Below, one piece after another: positions 35,600-44,280 of a stretch of 64,000 nucleotides of DNA (position 1 is its first letter; every line of letters starts with the position of its first letter). The stretch lies in contig NZ_SOHE01000088.1 in the NCBI RefSeq assembly GCF_004403305.1, positions 36,270 through 100,269 on the forward strand, read 5' to 3'. This stretch comes from Cryobacterium frigoriphilum. Lineage in GTDB: Bacteria > Actinomycetota > Actinomycetes > Actinomycetales > Microbacteriaceae. A model generated the notes under the pieces. That model had not been told where the DNA came from. It saw only the letters and a list, made by a program, of their open reading frames with translations, and did no database searches. The translations under genes and the position numbers were made by a program.

Positions 35600-36597
35600 G
35601 AAACATCCCCATTCGGGCCGGCAGCGTTCGGGACGGTATACAGCCGCAGCACGGACTCTTCCAGATCGGGTTCTTCCAGCACGAGATCGGTGAGCGCAAG
35701 GGTCGAGATCGCCTGGATGAAGGGGCGAATCTCACCGCCGAGGGTTGCCGTGGCTTCGGTCGTCCCGGCCGAGTTGCGGGTGCACTCAAGATTTCCGACT
35801 CCATCGAGCGGAGCGAGCAGGGCCCGCAGCTCGGCCGGGCTCACGCCGGTCACCATCATGCGCAGGTGACGGATGGCGGACTGCCGCAACTCCTCCACGC
35901 TCGCGATGGTCACGATCTTGCCGCCGCGCAGAATGGCGACCACATCCGCGGCCTGTTGAATTTCGCTGATCACGTGCGACGAGAGAAACACGGTCTGCCC
36001 GGCCTCGCGAGCCTCGCTGACGAGGCCGAGAAACTCCTGCTGCATGAGCGGGTCGAGCCCGCTCGTGGGCTCGTCGAGCACGAGGAGTTCTGGCTGGTGC
36101 ATGAAGGCCTGCACAATGCCGAGCTTCTGCTTGTTCCCCTTGGAGAGTTTGCGCACCGGGCGATCGAGGTCGAGCCCGAATCGCTCTGCGAGCTCGTCGA
36201 TCTTGCCGCGCGGCACCGGCCCGGAGATATCGACGTAGTGCTTCAGCAATCGGCGCCCGCTCGTGCGGCCCTCCAGGATCAGTTCCCCCGGCAGATAGCC
36301 AATGCGCCGGCGCAGTTCGGGGCCGGCATTGCGGGAGTCGGTGCCGAGCACGGTCGCCCGCCCCGATGTCACCCGAATGATGTCGAGCAGCGCGCGCATT
36401 GTGGTGGTCTTGCCGGCACCGTTGGGGCCGATCACACCGAACACGCTGCCACGGGGCACCGAGAAACTCACCCCGGCCAGGGCGAGGCTGGTGCCGAACT
36501 TCTTCACGAGATCGACGGCCTCAATCGCCGCGTCCGGGTCTGCGACGGATGCCACTCCTCGCCCCTGCGGTGCTTCTGCGGTTCCGACATGGCTCAT
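35596..36597 (-). CDS. ABC transporter ATP-binding protein
   Basis: A 333-residue ATPase: Walker A GPNGAGKTTTMRAL, Q-loop region RRRIGYLPGE, signature LSKGNKQKLG, Walker B LLVLDEPTSGLD, H-loop SSHV. A C-terminal extension of about 90 residues follows, as in DrrA/CcmA-like exporters. It overlaps tetR at its 5' end and the permease at its 3' end, so the three genes form one coupled cassette. Confidence 0.9.
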   Translation of the reverse strand: MSHVGTAEAPQGRGVASVADPDAAIEAVDLVKKFGTSLALAGVSFSVPRGSVFGVIGPNGAGKTTTMRALLDIIRVTSGRATVLGTDSRNAGPELRRRIGYLPGELILEGRTSGRRLLKHYVDISGPVPRGKIDELAERFGLDLDRPVRKLSKGNKQKLGIVQAFMHQPELLVLDEPTSGLDPLMQQEFLGLVSEAREAGQTVFLSSHVISEIQQAADVVAILRGGKIVTIASVEELRQSAIRHLRMMVTGVSPAELRALLAPLDGVGNLECTRNSAGTTEATATLGGEIRPFIQAISTLALTDLVLEEPDLEESVLRLYTVPNAAGPNGDVS

Positions 36598-37295
36598 GAG
36601 GGTTGTTCCTTTCGGCTGATGTCCGGTGGTGAATCGGAGGTCTGCACGGCGGCGAGAGCCTGCCGCGTCGCTACGAGAAAGGAGTCGTCGGTGTAGAGGC
36701 CGTGGGTATACAGCTCGAGCGAGGGCAGTGCCATCCGTTGTAAGACAGCCGGTCCCATCGCGTCGAAGCCGAGCGAGCGCGCAACGACCGGGCCGAGGGT
36801 CATCATGGCCAGGCTGGACATGGCGATGAACACCGCGAGGGCTCGGGGGTCGGAGCAGGGGCGCATGCTGCCGTCCGCAATGCCGGCGATGACGATGGCT
36901 TCCGATTCATCGACGATGGTGTCCACAAACCGGCGGGCGGTGGGGGAGTCCTCCTTGATGGCCCGGCCGATGTAGTCGAGGTGCGACTGGTAGTCGGCGG
37001 CATTGCTCAGGTAACGCCTCATGACGTCCTGCAGCCCTTCGGGGCTGGTCTCGTCGTGGGCGGTGCGCATCAGGTCGCCGAGCACGTAGTCGTCGCAGGC
37101 CCCGCGCAGCCCGTCTTTGCTGCCGAAGTGGTGCAGAACGAGCGCGGCGCTGACTCCGGCCGTGGCGGCAATGGCCCGCAAATTCGCCTTGTCGAAGCCG
37201 TCGGTCGCGAAATGCCCGATGGCGGCGTCCCGAATGCGGGCCTGAGCGGTCAGGTCGGCCGGGGCAGATACTTTCGTTGTACGCACGTTCAACAT
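36594..37295 (-). CDS. TetR family transcriptional regulator
   Basis: A 233-residue regulator from ATG 37295 (a TTG at 37322 would add nine residues). The N-terminal helix-turn-helix is clear: IRDAAIGHFATDGFDKANLR and AIAATAGVSAALVLHHFGSK. The ligand domain is of the TetR_C_33-like type. It heads the exporter cassette and probably represses it; the likely operator region just upstream (37290-37325) contains TCAGTCGTGCGC/ACGTGCGT-like sequence, but no clean palindrome is evident. Confidence 0.85.
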   Translation of the reverse strand: MLNVRTTKVSAPADLTAQARIRDAAIGHFATDGFDKANLRAIAATAGVSAALVLHHFGSKDGLRGACDDYVLGDLMRTAHDETSPEGLQDVMRRYLSNAADYQSHLDYIGRAIKEDSPTARRFVDTIVDESEAIVIAGIADGSMRPCSDPRALAVFIAMSSLAMMTLGPVVARSLGFDAMGPAVLQRMALPSLELYTHGLYTDDSFLVATRQALAAVQTSDSPPDISRKEQPS

Positions 37296-37351
37296 GCTAA
37301 ACGTCTGTTCAGTCGTGCGCAAGGCCGGCCGTTCCCGCTGCCCGGGAATAC

Positions 37352-37375
37352 AAAAAACCCCCGGCGAGCCGGGGG
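37352..37375 (-). terminator. terminator of tRNA-Val(CAC)
   Basis: On the minus strand a 7-bp stem CCCCCGG/CCGGGGG with a 4-base loop is followed by six T. It sits 22 bp after the tRNA. Confidence 0.85.
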
Positions 37376-37396
37376 TGTCAGTATTGCCTCAAACTG

Positions 37397-37472
37397 TGGT
37401 GGGCGATGCGGGACTTGAACCCACGACCTCTTCCGTGTGAAGGAAGCGCGCTACCAGCTGCGCCAATCGCCC
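37397..37472 (-). tRNA. tRNA-Val (anticodon CAC), CCA encoded
   Basis: Full cloverleaf on the minus strand: acceptor GGGCGAT/ATCGCCC, anticodon stem CTTCC/GGAAG with loop TTCACAC (CAC), T-loop TTCAAGT. The 3' end is A plus encoded CCA (37397-37399). Confidence 0.95.
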
Positions 37473-37650
37473 AAGAGTACATTTCTGCCGCAGCTGACTT
37501 CGAACTGAATTCAACCGCGGTTACTGATACTAGCCCAGATCAGCGGCACCTCGTGCACCGAGGCGGGGCCAACACGCCGTGTTGACTCGGTTTTGTTTAT
37601 TCGGGTATCCATCGGCTAGAGTCTTCAAAGCACGCAGAGATGCGGGCAGT

Positions 37651-37722
37651 GCGGATGTGGCGCAGTGGTAGCGCATCACCTTGCCAAGGTGAGGGTCGCG
37701 AGTTCGAATCTCGTCATCCGCT
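37651..37722 (+). tRNA. tRNA-Gly (anticodon GCC), copy 1
   Basis: 72 bases; acceptor GCGGATG/CATCCGC, anticodon stem TCACC/GGTGA with loop TTGCCAA (GCC), T-loop TTCGAAT. CCA is not encoded. A TAGAGT -10-like box lies at 37617-37622. Confidence 0.95.
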
Positions 37723-37801
37723 CGAATAAAATGGAATCGGCCGCGAGGCCGGTTCCACTTTGTTTATGCAGTTCATACATTTTTCTGCACTGTACCCACG
37801 C

Positions 37802-37875
37802 GGTGGATTGGCCGAGAGGCGAGGCAGCGGCCTGCAAAGCCGTATACACGGGTTCGAATCCCGTATCCACCTCCA
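37802..37875 (+). tRNA. tRNA-Cys (anticodon GCA), CCA encoded
   Basis: Acceptor GGTGGAT/ATCCACC, anticodon stem CGGC/GCCG with loop CTGCAAA (GCA), T-loop TTCGAAT, then T and encoded CCA. Confidence 0.95.
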
Positions 37876-37909
37876 TTTCGCTGGACACACAAGCGGCACG
37901 ATGAGGCAT

Positions 37910-37984
37910 GGGCGATTGGCGCAGCGGTAGCGCGCTTCCCTGACACGGAAGAGGTCACTGGTTCGATCCCAGTATCGCCCACCA
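37910..37984 (+). tRNA. tRNA-Val (anticodon GAC), copy 1, CCA encoded
   Basis: Acceptor GGGCGAT/ATCGCCC, anticodon stem CTTCC/GGAAG with loop CTGACAC (GAC), T-stem ACTGG/CCAGT. Discriminator A and CCA follow. Confidence 0.95.
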
Positions 37985-38148
37985 TCCTGGCCCCCGATCA
38001 CTCGGGGGTCATTTTGTTTTTAACCCCTGATGAGCTGTTTATTCGGGGCCGCATGGCCCGCGCGGGCTGGTCGAAATCGCCGTGTGTTCACGGAGGTCCG
38101 AAAAATCAGCTAGAGTCTTCTAAGTGCGCAGCGATGCGGACAAAACAT

Positions 38149-38220
38149 GCGGATGTGGCGCAGTGGTAGCGCATCACCTTGCCAAGGTGAGGGTCGCGAG
38201 TTCGAATCTCGTCATCCGCT
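38149..38220 (+). tRNA. tRNA-Gly (anticodon GCC), copy 2
   Basis: Identical over its 72 bases to copy 1. About 40 bases of upstream sequence (ctagagtctt and beyond) are also shared, so the promoter was duplicated with the gene. Confidence 0.95.
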
Positions 38221-38275
38221 CGAATGTTGAAAACCAGCCCTGGCTGAGTTTGCAGCATTGTAGAAAAGCCCAATT

Positions 38276-38347
38276 GGGCGATTGGCGCAGCGGTAGCGCG
38301 CTTCCCTGACACGGAAGAGGTCGCTGGTTCGATCCCAGTATCGCCCA
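38276..38347 (+). tRNA. tRNA-Val (anticodon GAC), copy 2
   Basis: Differs from copy 1 by one base: A49 is G, turning the outer T-stem pair into G-U. CCA is not encoded, unlike copy 1. Confidence 0.95.
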
Positions 38348-38351
38348 CAAC

Positions 38352-38381
38352 AAAAACCCCCGGTAATGCGGGGGTTTTTTT
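38352..38381 (+). terminator. terminator of the tRNA-Gly/tRNA-Val pair
   Basis: Stem AAAAACCCCCG/CGGGGGTTTTT with loop gtaatg and a seven-T tract. Confidence 0.92.
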
Positions 38382-38529
38382 GTACCACTTTCGTGTGCCC
38401 CTGCCGGGCTGTGCAAACTCGCCCGATGCTCGAGCCTGTTAGGGGATTGCTAGTACACACCTATGATTTTTTTGTGCTCATTCCTGAATTATGCTCGAGT
38501 TTTGGGGCGCGGTATGAGAAAATAGTGCT

Positions 38530-40185
38530 ATGACTATTTCACGGGAAATGCCAGATGAGGCACCGGATGCTCCGGTGCCTCCCCCCGATCACCCGCCCGA
38601 TGCAGCAGGGGATCACCAGAACACACTAACGATGCACGCGCTCGTCGACCCGGCACTCGTCGACCCGGCACTGGTCGATCCGGCGCTGGCTGATCCGGCG
38701 CTGGCTGATCCGGCGCTGGCTGATCCGGCGCTGGCTGCTGCGGTCCTGACCGATCCGTTGCCGGGAGAACCGCCAGCGGATCCCGCCGAGGAAGCCCGTC
38801 GGGCCTGGGTACCGGGGATGGAGAAGTGCAACCTCCTGCTCGACGTTGTCGAGGGGGCGCACCGGCGCATGGCGGCCGACGCCGCCGATCGAGCCGTGGC
38901 ACTCGACGCAGTGCAAATCCACATGCGCGGCCTGCAGCTCCCCGGCCGCCCCGTGCTCGAGCCGGGCACAGAGCCGGCCCGGGATGCCGCGGGCCGGGAG
39001 ATCCCGCGGTGGACACCGCAGCGAGTGGCCGAAGAATCCCTGGTCTCCGAAGTCAGCGCCCTGCTGCGCCAGACACACGACCAAACCCGGGCGTTGCTCT
39101 ACGAGAGTGAACGACTCGTTCACTATCTGCCCGCGACGCTTGGCCGCTTGCGCAGCGGCGACATCAGCTACGAACACGCGCAGGTCGCCGTCGACCAGTC
39201 CGCAGTGCTGCCGGACGCACTGCTCGGCGAGTTCGAGGAGCGCGTGCTGAAAGACGCCGAGTGGCTCTCGATTGAGCAGCTGCGGCGTCGGGCCGTGCGG
39301 GTACGGGAACGCCTGAATCCGGAATCCATCACCAAACGTCACACGAAAGCCGTCGCCGAACGGTATGTGCGGCTCAAGGACACCTTTGACGGCATGAGCT
39401 TTCTCGACCTGCTCCTGCCCACCGATGACGCCCACGCCATCTTCCACCGCCTGACCCGCATGGCAAAGGAGCTTCGTTCTGCCGACGACGGCCGCACCCG
39501 GGCACAGTTGCGGGCCGACATCGCCGCCGACCTGCTCATCGAGGGTGTCACCGCCGCCGGCCTTGGCAACGGGGTGCGCGCCACCGTTCACGTCACCGTG
39601 CCGGTCATGACCCTGATGGGCCACAGTGACGAGCCCGGCATCCTCGACGGCACCGTGCCCATCGACCCCGAAACTGCTCGCCGCCTTGCCGGCACGGCCA
39701 CCGGATTCACCCGCCTGCTCGTGCACCCCGAGACCGGAGTCGTGCTCTCCGTCGGTCGCGACCGCTACAAGGTACCGGCCGGTCTGCGCAAGGCGGTCGA
39801 GATTCGCGATCAAACCTGCCGGTTCTTCGGCTGCACCCAGCCGGCCACCCACGACGATGTCGACCATACCCACGACTGGTCTTTCGGCGGTGAAACCAAC
39901 CTCAATAATCTCGCCCTGTTGTGCCGCCACAGCCATCGGCTCAAGCACGAAACAGGCTGGGAAGTCAGCCAGGACTCCAAGGGCGCATTGCACTGGATCA
40001 GCCCCGCCGGTCGGCACTACCCCACCTTCCCCGACGCCCGCATGAACCCACCGATCCCGGTGCCCATCCGGCCGAAGACCAAGGCGCAGATCAAGGCCGA
40101 CCTGCAGGCGCTCGAACCCCGGCCACTCAGTCTCGACGAGCTCTGGGCCCTCCCGATCCCCACCGACGAAATCATCCCCTTCTAG
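38530..40185 (+). CDS. DUF222 domain / HNH endonuclease protein
   Basis: A 551-residue protein of the actinobacterial DUF222-HNH (13E12 repeat) family. An N-terminal low-complexity region is made of seven pentapeptides AL[V/A]DP. The helical DUF222 domain spans about residues 95-400 (LLYESERLVHYLPATLGRLR). The C-terminal HNH domain has CRFFGCTQPATHDDVDHTHD and LALLCRHSHRLKH, with zinc-binding cysteines and the catalytic His. These genes occur in many copies per genome and may be mobile or defence-related, but no function is proven. Flanking DNA upstream is AT-richer than its neighbours. Confidence 0.85.
   Translation: MTISREMPDEAPDAPVPPPDHPPDAAGDHQNTLTMHALVDPALVDPALVDPALADPALADPALADPALAAAVLTDPLPGEPPADPAEEARRAWVPGMEKCNLLLDVVEGAHRRMAADAADRAVALDAVQIHMRGLQLPGRPVLEPGTEPARDAAGREIPRWTPQRVAEESLVSEVSALLRQTHDQTRALLYESERLVHYLPATLGRLRSGDISYEHAQVAVDQSAVLPDALLGEFEERVLKDAEWLSIEQLRRRAVRVRERLNPESITKRHTKAVAERYVRLKDTFDGMSFLDLLLPTDDAHAIFHRLTRMAKELRSADDGRTRAQLRADIAADLLIEGVTAAGLGNGVRATVHVTVPVMTLMGHSDEPGILDGTVPIDPETARRLAGTATGFTRLLVHPETGVVLSVGRDRYKVPAGLRKAVEIRDQTCRFFGCTQPATHDDVDHTHDWSFGGETNLNNLALLCRHSHRLKHETGWEVSQDSKGALHWISPAGRHYPTFPDARMNPPIPVPIRPKTKAQIKADLQALEPRPLSLDELWALPIPTDEIIPF
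38638..38742 (+). repeat. 15-bp tandem repeat, 7 units, in the HNH gene
   Basis: Units gcgctggctgatccg (later) and gcactcgtcgacccg (earlier), all in frame, giving the AL[V/A]DP peptides. Units 4-6 are identical at DNA level, so the array is recent. Confidence 0.92.
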
Positions 40186-40265
40186 AAGCCCTTGTGCGGC
40201 ATCCGCTGCCCGGCGTAGTTTGGCGGTCGACAGACTGCCGAGAGTTCTGCACCCGAGAGGAAATC

Positions 40266-40466
40266 ATGCGCGCCACACAGGGAGATCGAATAGTGATTCG
40301 CGGCAAGTCGGTCGGCAATCCCGACCGGCACGGCGAGATTCTGGACGTACGCGGCGAAGACGGAGGCCCGCCCTACGAGGTGCGCTTTCACGACGGTCAC
40401 CGCAGCGTCGTCTACCCGGGGTCGGACTTCATCATCGAGCATGTCTCCGCTGAGGAGTCCGTGTAG
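40266..40466 (+). CDS. DUF1918 domain protein
   Basis: A 66-residue SH3-like protein: MRATQGDRIVIRGKSVGNPD, GEILDVRGEDGGPPYEVRFH, DGHRSVVYPGSD, the full-length DUF1918 pattern of actinobacteria; function unknown. ATG at 40266 behind gagaggaaa. The last codons and stop lie in the first unit of a 19-bp tandem repeat. Confidence 0.88.
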   Translation: MRATQGDRIVIRGKSVGNPDRHGEILDVRGEDGGPPYEVRFHDGHRSVVYPGSDFIIEHVSAEESV

Positions 40467-40525
40467 GCCTGAGGAGTCCGGGTAGCACTGAGGAGTCCGG
40501 GTAGCACTGAGGAGTCCGGGTAGCA
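40450..40525 (+). repeat. 19-bp tandem repeat, 4 units, at the 3' end of the DUF1918 gene
   Basis: Units ctgaggagtccgggtagca. Unit 1 (40450-40468) is the coding end EESV plus TAG; units 2-4 are copies of it beyond the stop. Confidence 0.93.
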
Positions 40526-40599
40526 CAGCCGTTCCTGCAGTTGCGACTCTCCCACGCCGCTAAAGTTGGAGAGTCCGCAATAAACAGGGAGTTATACAC

Positions 40600-42657
40600 G
40601 TGGCTGACGGCTTTGCGCTTTTCACCGACCGGTCTGTTGTCGCCATGCGCGTCAACGGCGAGCTGAAAGATCTCGCGGCTACCGTCGAGACAACGGATGT
40701 CGTGGAGCCGGTCACTATTGATTCGCCCGACGGATTGAACATTCTGCGCCACTCGGCGACCCACGTGCTGGCCCAGGCCGTGCAGACCGTGAACCCGGCC
40801 GCGCGCCTCGGCATCGGCCCGTTCGTCACCGACGGCTTCTACTACGACTTCGACGTGGCCGACCCGTTCACTCCCGAGGACATCAAGTCGCTCGAAAAGG
40901 CGATGGATCGAATCATCCGTCAGGGCCAGCGTTTCGTGCGCCGTGTCGTCACCCACGACGAGGCTCGCGCTGAGCTGGCCGCCGAACCCTACAAGCTCGA
41001 ACTGATCGGTATCAAGGGCGGACCCGGAGAGGGCGGCGACCAGACCGAGGCGATCGACGCGAACAACAGCGCGACCGCCGAGGAAGAATCGGTCGAGGTC
41101 GGCGGCGCCGAACTCACCATCTACGACAACGTCGACCCAAAGACGGGGGAGACGGTCTGGAAGGACCTCTGCCGCGGCCCACACCTGCCCAATACCCGCA
41201 TGATCGGCAACGGCTTCTCGCTGACCCGGCTGGCCGCCGCCTACTGGCGCGGCTCCGAGAAGAACCCGCAGCTGCAGCGCATCTACGGCACCGCCTGGCC
41301 CACGAAAGACGCCCTGCGCGCCTACCAGGCCCGGCAGGAGGAGGCCGCCAAGCGCGACCACCGCAAGCTCGGCGCCGAACTCGACCTGTTCAGCTTTCCC
41401 GAAGAAATCGGCTCCGGCCTGCCGGTCTTCCACCCCAAGGGCGGCATCATCCGTCAGGAGATGGAAAACTACTCCCGCCAGCGCCACACCGAAGCCGGCT
41501 ACGACTTCGTCTACACCCCCCACATCACCAAGTCGACCCTCTTCGAGACCTCCGGACACCTCGACTGGTACGCCGACGGCATGTTTCCGCCGATGCACCT
41601 CGACGAAGAGCGTGACGACTCCGGTCACGTGACCCGCCAGGGCGTCGACTACTACCTCAAGCCCATGAATTGCCCGTTCCACAACCTCATCTTCAAGTCC
41701 CGCGGCCGCAGCTACCGCGAGCTGCCGCTGCGCCTGTTCGAGTTCGGCTCGGTCTACCGCTATGAGAAGTCCGGTGTGGTGCACGGCCTCACCCGCGTGC
41801 GCGGCATGACCCAGGACGACGCTCACATCTACACGACCAAGGAGGGCATGAAAGAGGAGCTCACGAGCACCCTCAACTTCGTGCTCGACCTGCTCGCCGA
41901 CTACGGTCTCAACGACTACTACCTCGAGCTCTCCACAAAAGACCCGAAGAAGTTCGTCGGCAGCGACGAGGCCTGGGAGGAAGCCACCCAGACCCTCTCA
42001 GAGGTCGCGACCGCCTCCGGCCTCGAGCTGGTCGCCGACCCGGGCGGCGCCGCGTTCTACGGCCCCAAGATCTCCGTTCAGGCCCGCGACGCCCTCGGCC
42101 GCACCTGGCAGATGTCCACCATCCAGCTGGACTTCAACCTGCCGGAGCGCTTCGAACTCGAGTACACCGCCAACGACGGCACCCGCCAGCGCCCGGTCAT
42201 GATTCACCGCGCGCTGTTCGGCTCGGTCGAGCGCTTCTTCGCGGTGCTCACCGAGCACTACGCCGGGGCCTTCCCGGTCTGGCTCTCGCCCGTGCAGGTC
42301 GTCGGCATCCCCGTGTCTGAGCAGTACGGCCCATTTCTCGACGACATCATCATGCGCCTCAAGAAGGTCGGCGTGCGCGCCGAGGTCGACCACTCCGACG
42401 ACCGCATGCAGAAGAAGATCCGCACCCACACCAAAGCCAAGGTGCCCTTCCAGCTCATTGTCGGCGAAGAGGACCAGGCCAACAACGCGGTCAGCTTCCG
42501 CTTTCGCGATGGCACGCAGGACAACGGCGTGCCGGTTGACGAGGCCATCCGTCGCATCGTCGAGGCCATCGAGACCCGAGCGCAGGTGGTGACCTCGCCG
42601 GCCGCCCTCATCGAGGCGACGGATGCGCCTGCTCCCGTCACTCAGGACGCGCGCTAG
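40600..42657 (+). CDS. thrS: threonyl-tRNA synthetase
   Basis: A 685-residue class II synthetase starting with GTG 40600 behind caggga. Domains in order: N-terminal TGS (about 1-65), the editing (second additional) domain with [14 protein letters not shown] motif, class II core with the zinc Cys in [10 protein letters not shown] and motif 2 [18 protein letters not shown], and the anticodon-binding domain ([15 protein letters not shown]). It charges tRNA-Thr. The leader is only 74 bases and shows no T-box. Confidence 0.97.
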   Translation: MADGFALFTDRSVVAMRVNGELKDLAATVETTDVVEPVTIDSPDGLNILRHSATHVLAQAVQTVNPAARLGIGPFVTDGFYYDFDVADPFTPEDIKSLEKAMDRIIRQGQRFVRRVVTHDEARAELAAEPYKLELIGIKGGPGEGGDQTEAIDANNSATAEEESVEVGGAELTIYDNVDPKTGETVWKDLCRGPHLPNTRMIGNGFSLTRLAAAYWRGSEKNPQLQRIYGTAWPTKDALRAYQARQEEAAKRDHRKLGAELDLFSFPEEIGSGLPVFHPKGGIIRQEMENYSRQRHTEAGYDFVYTPHITKSTLFETSGHLDWYADGMFPPMHLDEERDDSGHVTRQGVDYYLKPMNCPFHNLIFKSRGRSYRELPLRLFEFGSVYRYEKSGVVHGLTRVRGMTQDDAHIYTTKEGMKEELTSTLNFVLDLLADYGLNDYYLELSTKDPKKFVGSDEAWEEATQTLSEVATASGLELVADPGGAAFYGPKISVQARDALGRTWQMSTIQLDFNLPERFELEYTANDGTRQRPVMIHRALFGSVERFFAVLTEHYAGAFPVWLSPVQVVGIPVSEQYGPFLDDIIMRLKKVGVRAEVDHSDDRMQKKIRTHTKAKVPFQLIVGEEDQANNAVSFRFRDGTQDNGVPVDEAIRRIVEAIETRAQVVTSPAALIEATDAPAPVTQDAR

Positions 42658-43245
42658 GTGGCCGCCCACCCCGAAGACCGGCTGCGTGGATCGGGCCTCG
42701 ACGCCGAGGGGCTCGTCGTCGAAGGCTCGAGCGAGTTCGCGGGCGTTCCCGACGCCTTCCAGCGCCTGTGGACCCCGCACCGCATGGTCTACATCCAAGA
42801 CGGCCAACAGCCGCACGCCGACGACTGTCCGTTCTGCATCGCCCCCTCGATGACCGACGAGAAGGCGCTGATCGTGGCCCGCGGCGAGCACGCCTACGTG
42901 CTGCTCAACCTGTTCCCGTACAACAGCGGCCATGTCCTGGTCTGCCCGTACCGCCACGTCGCCACGTACGATCAGGCCACTCCCGAGGAGATCGCCGAAA
43001 TCGGCGAGCTCACGCAGATCGCGATGCGCGTGCTGACCGAGGTCTCGCACTGCGATGGTTTCAACATCGGCATGAACCAGGGCCGCATCGCCGGCGCGGG
43101 AATTGCCGAGCACCTGCACCAGCACATCGTGCCGCGCTGGGCCCTCGACTCGAACTTCTTTCCCATCATCGCCGGCACCAAGGCCATTCCGCAGTTGCTC
43201 GGGGATGTACGCCGCAACATCGCCAACGGCTGGCCGGCGCGTTAG
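42658..43245 (+). CDS. HIT family protein
   Basis: A 195-residue nucleotide-binding protein with the histidine triad HLHQHIVPRW and a zinc pair in DDCPFCIAP. It begins with GTG directly after the thrS stop, so the two are co-translated, as in mycobacteria (Rv2613c, an AP4A phosphorylase homologue). A diadenosine tetraphosphate-degrading role is plausible. The gene that normally follows in actinobacteria (pgsA1) is absent here. Confidence 0.9.
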   Translation: MAAHPEDRLRGSGLDAEGLVVEGSSEFAGVPDAFQRLWTPHRMVYIQDGQQPHADDCPFCIAPSMTDEKALIVARGEHAYVLLNLFPYNSGHVLVCPYRHVATYDQATPEEIAEIGELTQIAMRVLTEVSHCDGFNIGMNQGRIAGAGIAEHLHQHIVPRWALDSNFFPIIAGTKAIPQLLGDVRRNIANGWPAR

Positions 43246-43301
43246 CCCAGCCAGCTCGCCCCAGCCAGCTCAACCCAGCCAGCTCGCCCCAGCCAGCTCA
43301 A
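43246..43301 (+). repeat. 14-bp tandem repeat, 4 units, directly after the HIT stop
   Basis: Units cccagccagctc followed alternately by gc and aa, so the true period may be 28 bp (two copies). Confidence 0.93.
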
Positions 43302-43366
43302 CCCAGAACTCCGGGCGCGCCCACCGAGCTCCCGTGTCAGTACAAAGCAAGGAATAGGATCACAGC

Positions 43367-44269
43367 ATGACTGAAACCACTTCCCCCGAACAGGTCGGCT
43401 CGAGCCGCGTCAAGCGCGGACTCGCCGAAATGCTCAAGGGCGGCGTCATCATGGACGTCGTCACCGCAGCGCAGGCCCGCATTGCCGAAGACGCCGGCGC
43501 CGTCGCCGTCATGGCCCTCGAGCGTGTGCCGGCCGACATCCGTTCGCAGGGCGGCGTTGCGCGAATGAGCGACCCCGACCTGATTGACAGCATCCGCGCC
43601 GAGGTCAACATTCCGGTCATGGCGAAGGCCCGCATTGGTCACTTCGTCGAGGCGCAGATTCTGCAGGCCCTCGAGGTGGACTACATCGACGAGTCAGAGG
43701 TGCTGAGCCCCGCCGACTACGTGAACCACATCGACAAGTGGAACTTCACCATTCCGTTCGTCTGCGGCGCGACCAACCTGGGTGAGGCGCTGCGCCGCAT
43801 CACCGAGGGCGCGGCCATGATCCGTTCCAAAGGTGAGGCCGGCACCGGCGACGTCTCAGAGGCGACCAAGCACATCCGTACCATCAAGGGTGAGATCGCC
43901 CGTCTGTCCTCGCTCGGCAAGGACGAACTCTACGTCGCCGCGAAGGAGCTGCAGGCGCCGTACGAACTCGTCGCCGAGATCGCGGCGACCGGCAAGCTGC
44001 CCGTCGTGCTCTTCACCGCCGGGGGAGTGGCCACCCCGGCCGACGCCGCGATGATGATGCAGCTCGGCGCCGACGGAGTCTTCGTCGGATCCGGCATCTT
44101 CAAGTCGGGCAACCCGGAGCAGCGTGCCGCGGCGATCGTCAAGGCCGTCACCTTCTTCGATGACGCCAAGATCATCGCGGATGTCTCGCGCGGCCTCGGC
44201 GAAGCGATGGTCGGCATCAACGTCACCGACATCCCCGCCCCGCACCGCCTCGCCACCCGCGGCTGGTAA
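43367..44269 (+). CDS. pdxS: pyridoxal 5'-phosphate synthase subunit PdxS
   Basis: A 300-residue TIM-barrel PLP synthase. Signatures: [45 protein letters not shown] with a catalytic lysine, [12 protein letters not shown] and [16 protein letters not shown]. With PdxT it makes PLP from ribose 5-phosphate, glyceraldehyde 3-phosphate and glutamine-derived ammonia. It is followed after 11 bases by pdxT, so one operon. Confidence 0.97.
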   Translation: MTETTSPEQVGSSRVKRGLAEMLKGGVIMDVVTAAQARIAEDAGAVAVMALERVPADIRSQGGVARMSDPDLIDSIRAEVNIPVMAKARIGHFVEAQILQALEVDYIDESEVLSPADYVNHIDKWNFTIPFVCGATNLGEALRRITEGAAMIRSKGEAGTGDVSEATKHIRTIKGEIARLSSLGKDELYVAAKELQAPYELVAEIAATGKLPVVLFTAGGVATPADAAMMMQLGADGVFVGSGIFKSGNPEQRAAAIVKAVTFFDDAKIIADVSRGLGEAMVGINVTDIPAPHRLATRGW

Positions 44270-44280
44270 CACCCGCCTCG

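Noticed and set aside
37676..38460. Several small proteins such as those containing YWDRTSDLFRVREARYR
   Set aside because: They are translations of tRNA genes, a well-known source of spurious proteins.
37323..38529. Genomic island or prophage at the tRNA cluster
   Set aside because: No integrase, att repeat beyond the tRNA duplication, or phage gene is visible.
38638..38742. CRISPR-like array
   Set aside because: Units are adjacent with no spacers and in coding frame; the same holds for all other repeats here. No cas genes are present.
40526..40599. T-box riboswitch before thrS
   Set aside because: The gap is too short and lacks the T-box sequence and a specifier loop; only a small GACTCTCC/GGAGAGTC hairpin is present.
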